Positions 1 through 13,968 of a DNA stretch of 64,000 bases are shown here, one piece after another. Under the pieces are notes generated by a model that was not told the origin of the DNA, ran no database searches, and saw only the letters and a program-made list of their open reading frames with translations. Origin of the DNA: Anthoceros angustus (lineage: Eukaryota > Streptophyta > Anthocerotopsida > Anthocerotales > Anthocerotaceae); the NCBI GenBank assembly GCA_010909165.1, contig MU008176.1, forward strand, positions 1,126,783 through 1,190,782, read 5' to 3'. How positions within the stretch are numbered: position 1 is the first letter of the stretch; each line of letters begins with the position of its first letter. Position numbers and translations under genes: made by a program.

Positions 1-835
1 TTCTAACCTCACTGGCTTAGCTGATTCAAATGCTCTCACGGCACAACCGCCTGGGTCGGCCTTCACCAAAGAAGTTCTTCCTTGGGCAGTTCACTATGAG
101 TTTGACACGGTCGTGAGCACCTCAGGAGTCTTTCCTATGGATCAACCTCTAGCCGAGAGTTCCATGGGCATTGCCACACACCCAAAGCAAAGCAATTTCA
201 CAGCAACCATTCACATCTTTGACCATATCTAGTCCTCACCCTGCTGGGATAGTGCCGCGTCCATTGTGGATTGGCTCCCTCGCCCTCCTTTTGCTCTTGC
301 CTCTTCCCAGTCCTTGTCATCTTCCTAATGTGTGGGGCAAGTACAATTCTGCCCCTTCCTCCAACTCCGCGGGGCGGCGCCCTGATTTCTCCCATCATCC
401 AGCAATCGCGCCCTCCTTCGTGCACTCAGGCGCCCTTTCCTTCAGACTCCGCGCCCGCTGGATCACGCCAAAGGGCACCCTACAGCGGTAGTCGGCGACA
501 CACGGGTGGCTGACCACCTACCATGGTAGTCTGATCCCTCTCTCCTCCTCTTTCTTCTTCTCCATCGGTGATGTCTCTCGGGTGGAGATCCTCCTTGCTC
601 CTATCCTCATGTTTGGTTTGTCCATACCTTGCTTGGAGCATTCTCAAAGTCCTCCACCCCAATTGTTGGCGGTGTTCCCACTAACTTCTTGAGGCTCTTT
701 TTGCGTTCGTCTCCTCTCCTGGCCCTGGTTCTTCCCTTATTCGTGGGGTGAGGGAACTTCTCACCCCTCCCCCTTCCTCGGCGGTCCTAATTCCGCTCTT
801 GCAATCCTCCGGTGGGGCCGTTTCCTAACAAAATC
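1..835 (-). repeat. LTR-like repeat, family G, copy 1
   Basis: No gene is recognised here. The block aligns by eye with 37,261-38,455: shared stretches include the segment around 150-210 (matching 37,410-37,470), the one around 225-280 (matching 37,870-37,925) and the one around 590-760 (matching 38,230-38,380). Copy 1 lacks about 400 bp present at 37,470-37,868. A further relative, in the opposite orientation, lies at 63,137-63,440. The orientation given is inferred from the minus-strand coding unit next to the 37-38 kb copy. Short ORFs in this C/T-rich block have no recognisable content. It is probably an LTR or untranslated part of the gag-like element family described at 31-46 kb. Confidence 0.55.
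518..529. repeat. Perfect 12-bp palindrome CTACCATGGTAG
   Basis: The twelve bases read identically on both strands and are followed by TCTG. The same CTACCnnGGTAG core followed by TCTG recurs at 44,392-44,403 and 46,226-46,237, with close variants at 46,205, 46,256 and 46,277. All of these lie in LTR-like sequence. Confidence 0.7.
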
Positions 836-852
836 TAAGAACGCTGGTTTTG

Positions 853-870
853 TGTCAAGCCAGCTTGACA
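853..870. repeat. Short inverted repeat, 8-bp arms
   Basis: TGTCAAGC and GCTTGACA flank a 2-base spacer. It sits near the presumed end of the LTR-like fragment at 871-1,032 and could mark an insertion boundary. Function is unknown. Confidence 0.5.
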
Positions 871-1039
871 TGATGCAAAAAAGGTAGAGAGCACGAAAGC
901 CAGAATGCTATATATGAGTAATTAAGAGTACAAGTGATATTGTAAAGAACAAGTGTTTATATAGATAACCCTAAACAATTAGGTCATCTAGGTGATGCAC
1001 ACTCCTAGATTAAACTAACATATATTTTAACACTCCCAC
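871..1039 (-). mobile_element. Possible minus-strand copia LTR remnant with polypurine tract
   Basis: Read on the minus strand, GTGGGAG (1,039-1,033) is a typical copia polypurine tract. It is followed directly by an LTR-like start TGTTAAAATATATG (from 1,032 downward). The AT-rich body also resembles the Copia-B LTR at 59,341-59,525 near that start. The far end of the LTR is not clear; TGATGC at 871 is one candidate. No coding sequence of this element is recognised upstream on the minus strand between 1,040 and 1,865. That stretch has several open frames on both strands but no known motif. Confidence 0.4.
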
Positions 1040-1867
1040 ATAAGCTACCCAGTGTGCGTCCATCCAGTTTGGCGGGAAGAGAGCAACTTCGTTACGCGCA
1101 AAGTCCTTACGCTGTTAGCATCCAGTGTGTGCAGAGCATAGGTTACGCTACCCCTCCGTTACATGTCAGAAGCTCAAGCACAAGCGGCGGCAGCTGAGCT
1201 GCATATCTTAAATACTGGCAGTAGAGGCCATAATCCCAGCGAGCTGCTTCATAAACATCTGGTGGCAGCAGCAGATGGCAACCAGAAGCGGCGCGTGCTA
1301 CAGACCTGAGAACTACGGGGAAGACGCTGTGCCTAGGAGGAAATGAGCGGGGGAGAGGCAAGGTGCGACTGGAGCTGGAGTTAGAACTGCGAGGGCTCCG
1401 GAGTGGAAACCCTTCAACCTGCAGCACTTTGTGAGTAGCTGCAGCTGGAAAATGGATGTAGCAGCTAGCGTAACTATGCGCAGTGTGCAAGACGCGAATA
1501 GGGCTAGCTCAGTTGTGAAAGAAGTGGAGGTTGTGGCAGAGCTGCTGGGCACACCCATCCCAGACCCTCTCAGAGGGATGAGGGTGAGATGGCATGAAAC
1601 AAACAGAAACCCGCTGCCGGATGACGACGATATGAAGGAGGAAGCGGGTAATGAGAAGGATGCAGAGGCGGATGGGAGGAAGCTCCCACAGAAGATTAAG
1701 TGAAGAGGGTGCAAGACTAGGTAAGGAAACTGTTGCTTCATCCATGCTCCCTCTTGCTGAAGTGACTGACCTGAAGGTGTTGTGATCCAGAAAGGGCAAG
1801 AAAGGCCTTGCGGATACATGTTGGAGAATGTGCCAGCATGCATGAGCATGAAAGTTGTACACAATCG

Positions 1868-2135
1868 GCTATTGCATTAGTCGCTAATCCTCGTTATTAT
1901 GCTCGTATGGACGTACGAAGCATATTGTGTTATATCATTACTATAATCGTGATATTACTTCACGAGGAATGGTGGTGATTGCTTATACAAATACAGAGGA
2001 TAATACTACCGATATATTCACTAAGTCTCTTCCGTCTTATAAACGTAATAAACATAGAGAACGACTAGGAGTAGTTGACGGCAGCAACCTAATCACCTTA
2101 GTAGCTGAGCAGGCAAAGTTAACGACAAAATAACA
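1868..2135 (+). pseudogene. Ty1/copia RNase H C-terminal fragment
   Basis: Across two frames, the sequence reads AIALVANPRYYAR and then YHYYNRDITSRGMVVIAY, NTEDNTTDIFTKSLPS and KRNKHRERLGV. This is the conserved tail of copia RNase H, with a family-typical 'NP.fhaRTKHId', 'yhfiRd' and 'nleDifTKsL' order. At least one frameshift near 1,915-1,930 breaks it. Everything upstream (gag, protease, integrase, RT) is missing, so this is a truncated remnant. A polypurine tract (AAGTGGGAG, 2,147-2,156) follows, as expected before a 3' LTR. The element is oriented opposite to the LTR remnant at 871-1,039. Confidence 0.8.
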
Positions 2136-2146
2136 CTTTGCAAGCT

Positions 2147-2405
2147 TAAGTGGGAGCTATTCGAGTGACGAGAGTGGATGAAGCTAATATGCGTTAGATC
2201 CAATCATCCAGTCACTTAGTACATAGTCCTACGAGGAGATCTTTGTGTGCTAGAGCTGAGTGGAAGTGTGGAGATATAACATCTACAGATAAACCAGGGT
2301 TAATTAGAACTGTCGTTTCAATAAGTTGATAAGTGAACAATTTTGTTAATCTGAATAATCAATGAAAGAAGAAGTTTGGAGTTTGTCTCGTTTCCCTCTT
2401 TTCAC
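2147..2405 (+). mobile_element. Polypurine tract and presumed copia 3' LTR
   Basis: The purine tract AAGTGGGAG is followed by about 240 bp of AT-rich sequence that ends where the 5.6-kb TrpRS unit begins (about 2,406). No second LTR is present in the window, and the usual TG start is not obvious, so the boundary is approximate. The abrupt change at about 2,406 marks the left end of the tandem array. Confidence 0.4.
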
Positions 2406-2706
2406 TACTACTTCCCCCTGGAGCAGGAGTGGCGCTGTTTGAAGGCATCCCGAATGAGCGATCAAGAGTGGCGCTGTTTGAAGGCATCCCGAATGGACGA
2501 TCCCCCGGCATTTTGGTGATGGGCCTACAAACCTGCACGGAGTGCAAGATCCACTGAGCTCAGCACATTTTCCACAGGCGTTCTCCGAGACTTTTCGAAC
2601 AATCTCGTCCATCCCTGTCCTTATCTCGACTTCCCCGTTTCACTGCCGCTGGCGAACGAAACAAACAGAACTTCGTTTGCCAGCCGGTGTTGCATTTGGG
2701 AGGGGC

Positions 2707-5421
2707 ATGAAAATCCGAGCCATGGCTATGGCGCGGGCCTGTGGCCCAGCCTCTGCTGAGTCTCACGGTTTCTTCGAGTCGCACCGGGTAATGAGTGGTA
2801 GCATGCCTTTCGAGTGTCGTGCTTGCTTTCGCTAGGTGCAGATTGTGAGCTTCAACTCCTGCGCTCAATCTCCGCGTCAACTCTGGTGTGCAGGTGCCGT
2901 GGGAGGCTGCCCGTGTTACATTTGCATTGTTCGAGAGGGCCTTCCATGCAAATTTTGCTCTCTAGCAGATTCTGGCCGCCTTCCGCAGCGAAATGTTTTA
3001 CAAGGAAATGAAAGGAAGGTCAGCACTTTTGCAGCTCCAGAGGCTCTTGTGTCCCCACCAACAATCGATGCCACGAGAGCTCTTCTTCTGTGAAGTGAGT
3101 CAAGTGGCTGTTGTTCTGAGCTGGGCTTCAGACTTTCTAGCACTCATCATGAAGTTCAAACATGGTCCATGGATCAGGAAAAGTGGTTTCTGGAGTGCAG
3201 CCCACAGGAAGCATTCATCTGGGCAATTACCTTGGCGCCATCAAGAACTGGGTCTCGCTACAGGTTGTCCAGCAGAGTCAGCTTCATTCGCTGTTGTGAA
3301 TTATTCAAACAGATCCGCGTGTTGATATCAAAAGTGGAGTGGGATTATGGTTTGCACTGAATCCTGAAGAAAACATAGGAATCACATCCGAATAACGTTA
3401 CGGGTTGCCTTGCAGGATGTCTACGACACGCTTTTCTTTGTGGTGGATTTGCACGCAGTACGTTTCTTATGCTACGTGCTGTTTGGAAACCCTGCTCAAG
3501 CATGAAGTCTGCTTATCTACCCCGTCTTTTCTTTGAAAAAGCTTCCACTTTCCATGGGACTGTGCAGATAACTTTGCCTCATGAACCACAAGAGCTGTCA
3601 AAGGCAACAAGGAAATCCGCTGCTCTGTACATCGCCTGTGGTGTGGATCCTGCAAAGGTGATCTTGTTTTGTCTGCTGCAACTGTTTTCCTGCCATGCAT
3701 TCTGATGCTGCAGAGTTTCTTACAGTTCACAAAGCATATCGCTCACAGGCCTCAATTTTCATACAATCCCATGTCCCGGCGCATACAGAGCTGACATGGT
3801 TGTTGAGCTGCATTACGCCGATCAGCCGGTTGCTCAAGATGATACAATTCAAAGAAAAATGTTGCAAGTCGGTAGGTCCGTGATCTTAATCTTGTCACGT
3901 TATAGACAGCAAGTGTTTTGAGTTTTGGTAGTGCAAATGTCCTCGTATATGCCTGCCAATCCGGATTAATGGGTGCTGGCAAGTGTCAGCCTGATGGTCA
4001 GTTCTGTTGGCCAACTGCAGGAGAGGATGTAGGGACTGGACTGCTAACCTATCCTCTGTTAATGGCATCAGATATCCTTCTGTACCAGGTGATCCCCTCA
4101 GGTCAAACATTTTGTTCTCACGTCGAGGTTTTCTGTGCACCCTTGTGTGGTCACCCTTGTGGGGAAGATCAGCGACAGCACCTTGAGCTAATTCGAGATG
4201 TAGCAGACCGTGTCAACCACTCATATGGTGGCAAGAAATGAAAGAAGCTTGGAGGGTGAGTGACTGTCTTGTCCCCACTGCGAGTATGGTCCTCAACAAG
4301 AAACGTGTCATCCCTTAAGCGCTAGTGTCCGTATATTTGGTTTGCTTACAGGAGGGTGGCAGGATTTTTAAGGTAATAAGAAACCATTTCCATCACGTTT
4401 GAGTACAGAATGCAAGTGTGGTGCCAGCATGATTGCAAGGACCCTGCGTGTCCATTAGGTTCCAGAAGCATTCATCTCACCAGCTGGAGCACGTATAGTG
4501 TCGACTAACAGATGGACTATCGAAGGTAATAATCCCTACACTTTTGTCAGACGCACATACATGACATTCGAGATTCTCTTGTTCTCATCGAAGGCTGTTG
4601 TTTGTTTGGCCACAGATGTCCAAATCCGCACCGTCTGACCAATCACGCATAAATCTCCTCGACACACATGATGTACTCTGTCCATCCATACAAGATGTTG
4701 AAGGACTGACCTCTAGAGGACTTGGCTGATTGGCACTGGACTTTTGCAGGAAATCACGAATAAGATAAAAAGATGCAAGACAGATTCCTCTGTTGGGTAA
4801 GATCCAAGCTCTAGCCTTGGGGCCTTGGGGAAATGGGGTCTGTCGGGGAGCAGTGTTCTCTAAATTCATGCTGCGTAGTTCGACAAAGAAAATTCGTGTG
4901 CATCTCTGAAATATGTGCAGGATGGAATTTGACAACCCATAGAGGCCAGAGTGCAATCTACCAGCTGGTGTCAGGCGAAGCCAAGGAGGTATAGCCAAAT
5001 TCAATCGATGCATATTCGCATCCTTGATGAGGCACCCTATGATCTCCTCACACCCGTGCAGGAAGTATCACCTGTGTGCGGGGCCATGAATTGGGGCCAA
5101 TTCAAGCCTGTCCTGGTGGATGCTGTCATTGCCCACCTGGACCCTATGCAGGTACTTTTTACCCACCCCAAGCACGTAAGCCAATTCCTAGGCTGGTATG
5201 CCAACCACGATGCTGAATTGCGGCGTGGCATGCAGAAACCTTACGCGGAGGTTGTAAACGACCCGTCTTACCTGGACTCCATCCTTGCCCAAGGGGCGGA
5301 ACAAGCAGATAGTATCGCAAGGATCACTTTGGACAACGTTTACAACGCCCTGGGTTTCATCAGGCCTCAGAGACTGGTCACCTCTGCAACGGAGCTGAAA
5401 ACTCTGTCCAGGGCTGCTTAA
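2707..5421 (+). pseudogene. Organellar tryptophanyl-tRNA synthetase, pseudogene copy 1
   Basis: This has the same exon order as copy 3 (13,969-16,740), down to the last exon ending [17 protein letters not shown]. Lesions visible against copy 3 are: a lost TG in exon 1; lost single bases in exon 2; a frameshift before the [10 protein letters not shown] signature; WLNK replaced by RLLK and SRK by CCK in exon 6; the acceptor and first codons of exon 8 deleted (around 4,150-4,165); a TGG to TGA nonsense change in the KKWKK stretch (around 4,236); a frameshift in exon 9; a one-base insertion in exon 10; and in exon 13 a GAG to TAG change plus a 14-bp loss (around 4,940-4,955). Most are shared with copy 2. 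No functional enzyme can be produced. A short C-terminal ORF (4,951-5,421) remains open only because it reads through an intron. Confidence 0.9.
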
Positions 5422-5777
5422 CCTGTCCCAAAAGGAGGAAGGCAGGAGTAAGCCCCATTCCGTTAGCACGAAGATTCTTGTGCCAGGCGCATGACTGTGC
5501 TGTAGCTAGCTACCTACATACATGTAGGGTCTACCCTTCCGGGCTGGCAGTTTCTGCCGGTTAGCTCAGGGACTTTCCTCGACCACGTCGAGGCGCCTCT
5601 CTGCCTCCACAAAGTCATGGGGTGGAAACAGCTATATATAGGGCTGACACGCAACCTCCATTAGCGATATGGGGTATATAGTCTAATCCCAATTGACTTT
5701 AGTGATGCTAGGTCGAAAGGAAAACAGCAACGCCTCTTTTACAGCGCTGCCGGAGGTGAGCGAGTTCTGGTAAAGCA

Positions 5778-7652
5778 TCATCGAGCTTCGAGGATGCAGA
5801 GAAAAGTGGTTGCATTGCGTCTGATTCCACACTTTTGCATTTCTTCATAGAGCTGCATTGCCTGTTCCCTTTGTTCTTGCTGAGCATATCCTCCTATCAC
5901 GGCTGTCCATGATAGTACATCACGCTGGGGCAGCTTGTCAAACACACGCTGTGCCTCCACAAGGTTCCCACATTTGGCATACATATCCACCAGAGCACTG
6001 CCAATGACAGTCACGGATTCATAGCCCTGGCAATGAATGATATCCTCGTGAATTACAGTGCCCTTTTCTAAGGACTGTAATCTCATGAGTTGGCCGTCCA
6101 CAAGTGACTCCTCTTCCAGTGAAGCTAAGCTGCAGCAAGCCCTCAACATGTTCAGAAGCGTCCCGTCATTGCAACCGATACCTTGTTCCTGCGTTTGTTC
6201 ATAAAGCTGCAAGGCTGTCTCACTTTGTTCCTGTAGAGTGTATGCATAAGCATTGCATTCCATGACACCACATTCCGCCGAGGCAGGCTGTCAAAGACAC
6301 GACGAGCATTTATCAGGTCCCGCATTTTGCATACATGTGCAGAAGGGTGTTCCCAACAAATGGACCAAAAGGAAGCCTCGCCTGTTCACCTCTGCATGAA
6401 TCAGCTTACCCGGACTCAGCAGGGCTTGTACTTTCAGATATTGGCCCTCACGAAGTGTGGCTTCTTCATCTGCTGCCAAGCTGGCACATGCTTTTCAGTC
6501 CACCCGGACAGGACTGACTGCCTGGACTGATCGCTTCACGTTGCATTTGAAGATAAAGTTGCAAAGCCTTGTCCCCCTCTTCTTGCTGCGCATGACCTTA
6601 GCTCATGGCTGTCCAAGACGTAACATCGTGCTGGAACAAGTTGTCAAATACCCCTGTGCATCCACCATACTCCCGCATTTTGCATACATGTCAACAAGCT
6701 TATTCCCTACCAATTCGTCTGATTCATATCCCCTTGCACTAACTTCAGCATGAATCTCTCTGCCTTGTTGCAGAGAATCAGACTTGACAAGTTGGCCATC
6801 GACAACCATGTCCTCTTCCTTAGTTGCTGAGCTGCCACGTGCTTTCAGCAAACCTACAAAGGTGCGATCATCTGGTCTCACATTCTCCTCCTTCATCTCA
6901 GCAAATAGTTCAAAGACTTTCTGTCCTTGTTCTTGCTGCGCATATCCTGTTATCATTGCATTCCACGCAACCACATCGCGCCTAGGTAATGTGTCAAACA
7001 CTTGCTGCGCGTCCGCCATGCTCCCACATTTCGCATACATGTCCAGTAGACTAGTTAGTTGCTACAATCAAGTTTGTATGTAACCCAGTGCTGAAAATTT
7101 CTTGATGGATCCACTCCCTTCTTTCAGATCTGCTAAGCTGCTGCAGGCTTTAAGAAGGCTTGAGAAGGTGAACCTGTTTGGCTTCACATTGTCCTCCCGC
7201 ATGTGTCGATACATCCTCAGAGCCTATCGAGGCTGTCCACTCTTGGTATTCCCTGTGATAATTGCTGTCCATGCGGTAGCATTTCGGTGCCCCAGCCTGT
7301 TGAACACACGAAGTGCATCTGAAAAGCTCCCACACTTCACAAACATGTCAACAGCAGAATTTCCAAGAAAGCCTGTCAAATCCACCCCGTTCTTGGTCAT
7401 GTGAGCATGCAATTGCTTGGCCTCTGCAAGAGACTTCATTCTACAGCAGCCTTGCAGCAGGAGGACATAAGTGTCAAAGGAGGTTGCCATGCCCTCCTGG
7501 TCCATCAGTCGGAGTGCTTCTTTCACTTGTCCCTGATCACACAGATTCGAGACCTGGAGAGCGACCCTGTGCATTTTCGCTTCTTCAATTTCAATGTCTT
7601 CCGTCGATGCCGTTCGGCCTGAGCAAAACAGGCTCAGCAATGGACCCAGCAT
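5778..7652 (-). pseudogene. PLS-class PPR protein, pseudogene copy 1
   Basis: It starts at the ATG complementary to 7,652-7,650 with a plausible organelle-targeting N terminus (MLGPLLSLFCSGRTAS). PPR units follow in several frames, for example AVDMFVKCGSFSDALRVF, VDMYAKCGSMADAQQVFDT, VAWNAMITGYAQQEQG and ALVDMYAKCGNLVEAQRVF. Frames break near 7,225, 7,040, 6,600 and 6,290, and the reading stops after TTFLCILEAR at 5,778. No E, E+ or DYW domain is seen. Family members act in plastids or mitochondria and bind single-stranded RNA, often as RNA-editing factors; ferns have very many. It lies head-to-head with the next TrpRS copy, about 690 bp apart. The multiple breaks make it a pseudogene, although some could be sequence errors. 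Confidence 0.85.
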
Positions 7653-8339
7653 AATCTAGCCTTGAGGCTTCAATTCACACGTACATTCAGCAAAGTGCAA
7701 ACACACCTACTGGAGAGAAGACCCGCCTTTGAACCCGACCCAAGGAAACAATATTCGTTCCTGCCAGCTCGCTGCAATCCCTTGCAGCCTCATGACGAGA
7801 ATCAAGAAGCCTGGAATTGCTCTGCATAGACATAAGGCTGCACCCACTGTGAAGCACAACCTTCGGTTGCGTATATCAAGGATATGACGATTATCAGACC
7901 GAGAGAGTACCTTCCTCGAAATATCCTCCTGCCACTTTGAAGAATTCAAGGATTGTAGTTCCAGGCCCTGACTCCCCTTCATCTCAAGTTCAGCGGTAGA
8001 CCACAGTGCTCGAGAAGACGGCCCCAGCTTTACTGAAGCCGACTTCAGCCCCCTGCCATGGTGGACCAGATGGTCACTACTTCCCCCTGGAGCAAGAGTG
8101 GCGCTATTTGAAGGCATCCCGAATGAACGATCCCCCGGCATTTTGCTTATGGGCCTACAAACGTGCACGGAGTGCAAGATCCGCTGAGCTCAGCACATTT
8201 TCAACAGGCGTTCTCCGAGAGTTTTCGAACTATCTCTTCCATTCCTGTCCTTATCTCGACTTCCCGCCGTTTCACTGCCGCTGGAAGACGAAACAAACAG
8301 AACTTCGTTTGCCAGCCGGTGTTGCATTTGGGAGGGGGT
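7653..8339. promoter_or_regulatory. Spacer between divergent PPR and TrpRS units
   Basis: This 687-bp stretch separates the minus-strand PPR start (7,652) from the plus-strand TrpRS start (8,340). It would hold both promoters if either were expressed. No clear TATA box is visible. A minus-strand frame is open through most of it (about 156 codons, 8,177-7,707) and again in the equivalent spacer of unit 2. It has no recognisable domain and crosses the unit boundary, so it is not called as a gene. The same spacer recurs at 13,286-13,968. Confidence 0.4.
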
Positions 8340-11064
<2,725 letters not shown>

Positions 11065-11421
11065 CCTGTCCCAAAAGGAGGGAAGGCAGGAGTAAGCCCC
11101 ATTCCGTTAGCACGAAGATTCTTGTGCCAGGCGCATGACTGTGCTGTAGCTAGCTACCTACATACATGTAGGGTCTACCCTTCCGGGCTGGCAGTTTCTG
11201 CCGGTTAGCTCGGGACTTTCCTCGACCACGTCGAGGCGCCTCTCTGCCTCCACAAAGTCATAGGGTGGAAACAGCTATATATAGGGCTGACACGCAACCT
11301 CCATTAGCGATATGGGGTATATAGTCTAATCCCAATTGACTTTAGTGATGCTAGGTCGAAAGGAAAACAGCAACGCCTCTTTTACAGCGCTGCCGGAGAG
11401 TGAGCGAGTTCTGGTAAAGCA

Positions 11422-13285
11422 TCATCGAGCTTCGAGGATGCAGAGAAAAGTGGTTGCATTGCGTCTGATTCCACACTTCTGCATTTCTTCACAGAGCTGC
11501 ATTGCCTGTTCCCTTTGTTCTTGCTGAGCATATCCTCCTATCACGGCTGTCCATGATAGTACATCACGCTGGGGCAGCTTGTCAAACACACGCTGTGCCT
11601 CCACAAGGTTCCACATTTGGCATACATATCCACCAGAGCACTGCCAATGACAGTCACGGATTCATAGCCCTGGCAATGAATGATATCCTCGTGAATTACA
11701 GTGCCCTTTTCTAAGGACTGTAATCTCATGAGTTGGCCGTCCACAAGTGACTCCTCTTCCAGTGAAGCTAAGCTGCAGCAAGCCCTCAACATGTTCAGAA
11801 GCGTCCCGTCATTGCAACCGATACCTTGTTCCTGCGTTTGTTCATAAAGCTGCAAGGCTGTCTCACTTTGTTCCTGTAGAGTGTATGCAAGCATTGCATT
11901 CCATGACACCACATTCCGCCGAGGCAGGCTGTCAAAGACACGACGAGCATTTATCAGGTCCCGCATTTTGCATACATGTGCAGAAGGGTGTTCCCAACAA
12001 ATGGACCAAAAGGAAGCCTCGCCTGTTCACCTCTGCATGAATCAGCTTACCCGGACTCAGCAGGGCTTGTACTTTCAGATATTGGCCCTCACGAAGTGTG
12101 GCTTCTTCATCTGCTGCCAAGCTGGCACATGCTTTTCAGTCCACCCGGACAGGACCGACCGCCTGGACTGATCGCTTCACGTTGCATTTGAAGATAAAGT
12201 TGCAAAGCCTTGTCCCCTCTTCTTGCTGCGCATGACCTTAGCTCATGGCTGTCCAAGACGTAACATCGTGCTGGAACAAGTTGTCAAATACCCCTGTGCA
12301 TCCACCATACTCCGCATTTTCGGTACATGTCAACAAGCTTATTCCCTACCAATTCGTCTGATTCATATCCCTTGCACTAACTTCAGCATGAATCTCTCTG
12401 CCTTGTTGCAGAGAATCAGACTTGACAAGTTGGCCATCGACAACCATGTCCTCTTCCTTAGTTGCTGAGCTGCCACGTGCTTTCAGCAAACCTACAAAGG
12501 TGCGATCATCTGGTCTCACATTCTCCTCCTTCATCTCAGCAAATAGTTCAAAGACTTTCTGTCCTTGTTCTTGCTGCGCATATCCTGTTATCATTGCATT
12601 CCACGCAACCACATCGCGCCTAGGTAATGTGTCAAACACTTGCTGCGCGTCCGCCATGCTCCCACATTTCGCATACATGTCCAGTAGACTAGTTAGTTGC
12701 TACAATCAAGTTTGTATGTAACCCAGTGCTGAAAATTTCCTGATGGATCCACTCCTTCTTTCAGATCTGCTAAGCTGCTGCAGGCTTTAAGAAGGCTTGA
12801 GAAGGTGAACCTGTTTGGCTTCACATTGTCCTCCGCATGTGTCGATACATCCTCAGAGCCTGTCGAGGCTGTCCACTCTTGGTATTCCCTGTGATAATTG
12901 CTGTCCATGCGGTAGCATTTTCGGTGCCCCAGCCCGTTGAACACACGAAGTGCATCTGAAAAGCTCCACACTTCACAAACATGTCAACAGCAATTTCCAA
13001 GAAAGCCTGTCAAATCCACCCGTTCTTAGTCATGTGAGCATGCAATTGCTTGGCCTCTGCAAGAGACTTCATTCTACAGCAGCCTTGCAGCAGGAGGACA
13101 TAAGTGTCAAAGGAGGTTGCCATGCCCTCCTGGTCCATCAGTCGCAGTGCTTCTTTCACTTGTCCCTGATCACACAAATTCGAGACCTGGAGAGCTATCC
13201 TGTGCATTTTCGCGTCTTCGATTTCGATGTCTTCCGTTGATGCCGTTCGGCCTGAGCAAAACAGGCTCAGCAATGGACCCAGCAT
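11422..13285 (-). pseudogene. PLS-class PPR protein, pseudogene copy 2
   Basis: This is the duplicate of 5,778-7,652, with the same start (MLGPLLSLFCSGRTAS), the same PPR motif order and the same truncated end (TTFLCILEAR). It carries further single-base losses: the unit VDMYAKCGNLVEAQ of copy 1 reads with a frameshift at about 11,615, and the unit around 12,950 is also shifted. No DYW domain is present. Because copies 1 and 2 break at partly different places, some frameshifts arose (or were miscalled) after duplication. The parental gene, if it still exists, is outside this window, since no PPR follows TrpRS copy 3. Confidence 0.85.
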
Positions 13286-13968
13286 AATCTAGCCTTGAGG
13301 CTTCAATTCACACGTACATTCAGCAAAGTGCAAACACACCTACTGGAGAGAAGACCCGCCTTTGAACCCAACCCAAGGAAACAGTATTCGTTCCTGCCAG
13401 CTCGCTGCAATCCCTTGCAGCCTCATGGCGAGAATCCAGAAGCCTGGAATTGCTCTGCATAGACATAAGGCTGCACCCACTGTGAAGCACAACCTTCGAT
13501 TGCATATACCAAGGATATGACGCTTATCAGACCGACAGAGTACCTTCCTCGAAACATCCTGCTGCCACTTCGAAGAATTCAAGGATTGTAGTTCCAGGCC
13601 CTGACTCCCCTTCATCCCAAGTTCAGCGGTAGACCGCAGTGCTCGAGAAGACGGCCCCAGCTTTACTGACGCCGACTTCAGCCCCCTGCCATGGTGGACC
13701 AGATGGTCACTACTTCCCCTGGAGCAAGAGTGGCGCTGTTTGAAGGCATCCCGAATGGACGATCCCCGGCATTTTGGCGATGGGCCTACAAACCTGCACG
13801 GAGTGCAAGATCCACTGAGCTCAGCACATTTTCCACAGGCGTTCTCCGAGACTTTTCGAACAATCTCGTCCATCCCTGTCCTTATCTCGACTTCCCCCGT
13901 TTCACTGCCGCTGGCAGACGAAACAAACAGAACTTCGTTTGCCAGCCGGTGTTGCATTTGGGAGGGGC

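Noticed and set aside
1313-1864. 183-codon minus-strand ORF and the opposing plus-strand ORF at 1,431-1,703
   Set aside because: Ser/Phe/Leu-rich composition without motif, and no second copy in the window. It lies between two retroelement remnants. I cannot support a gene.
4951-5421. 156-codon ORF at the end of TrpRS copies 1 and 2 as a separate gene
   Set aside because: It is exons 14-15 of TrpRS read through the intervening intron; copy 3 shows the GT-AG intron at the same place.
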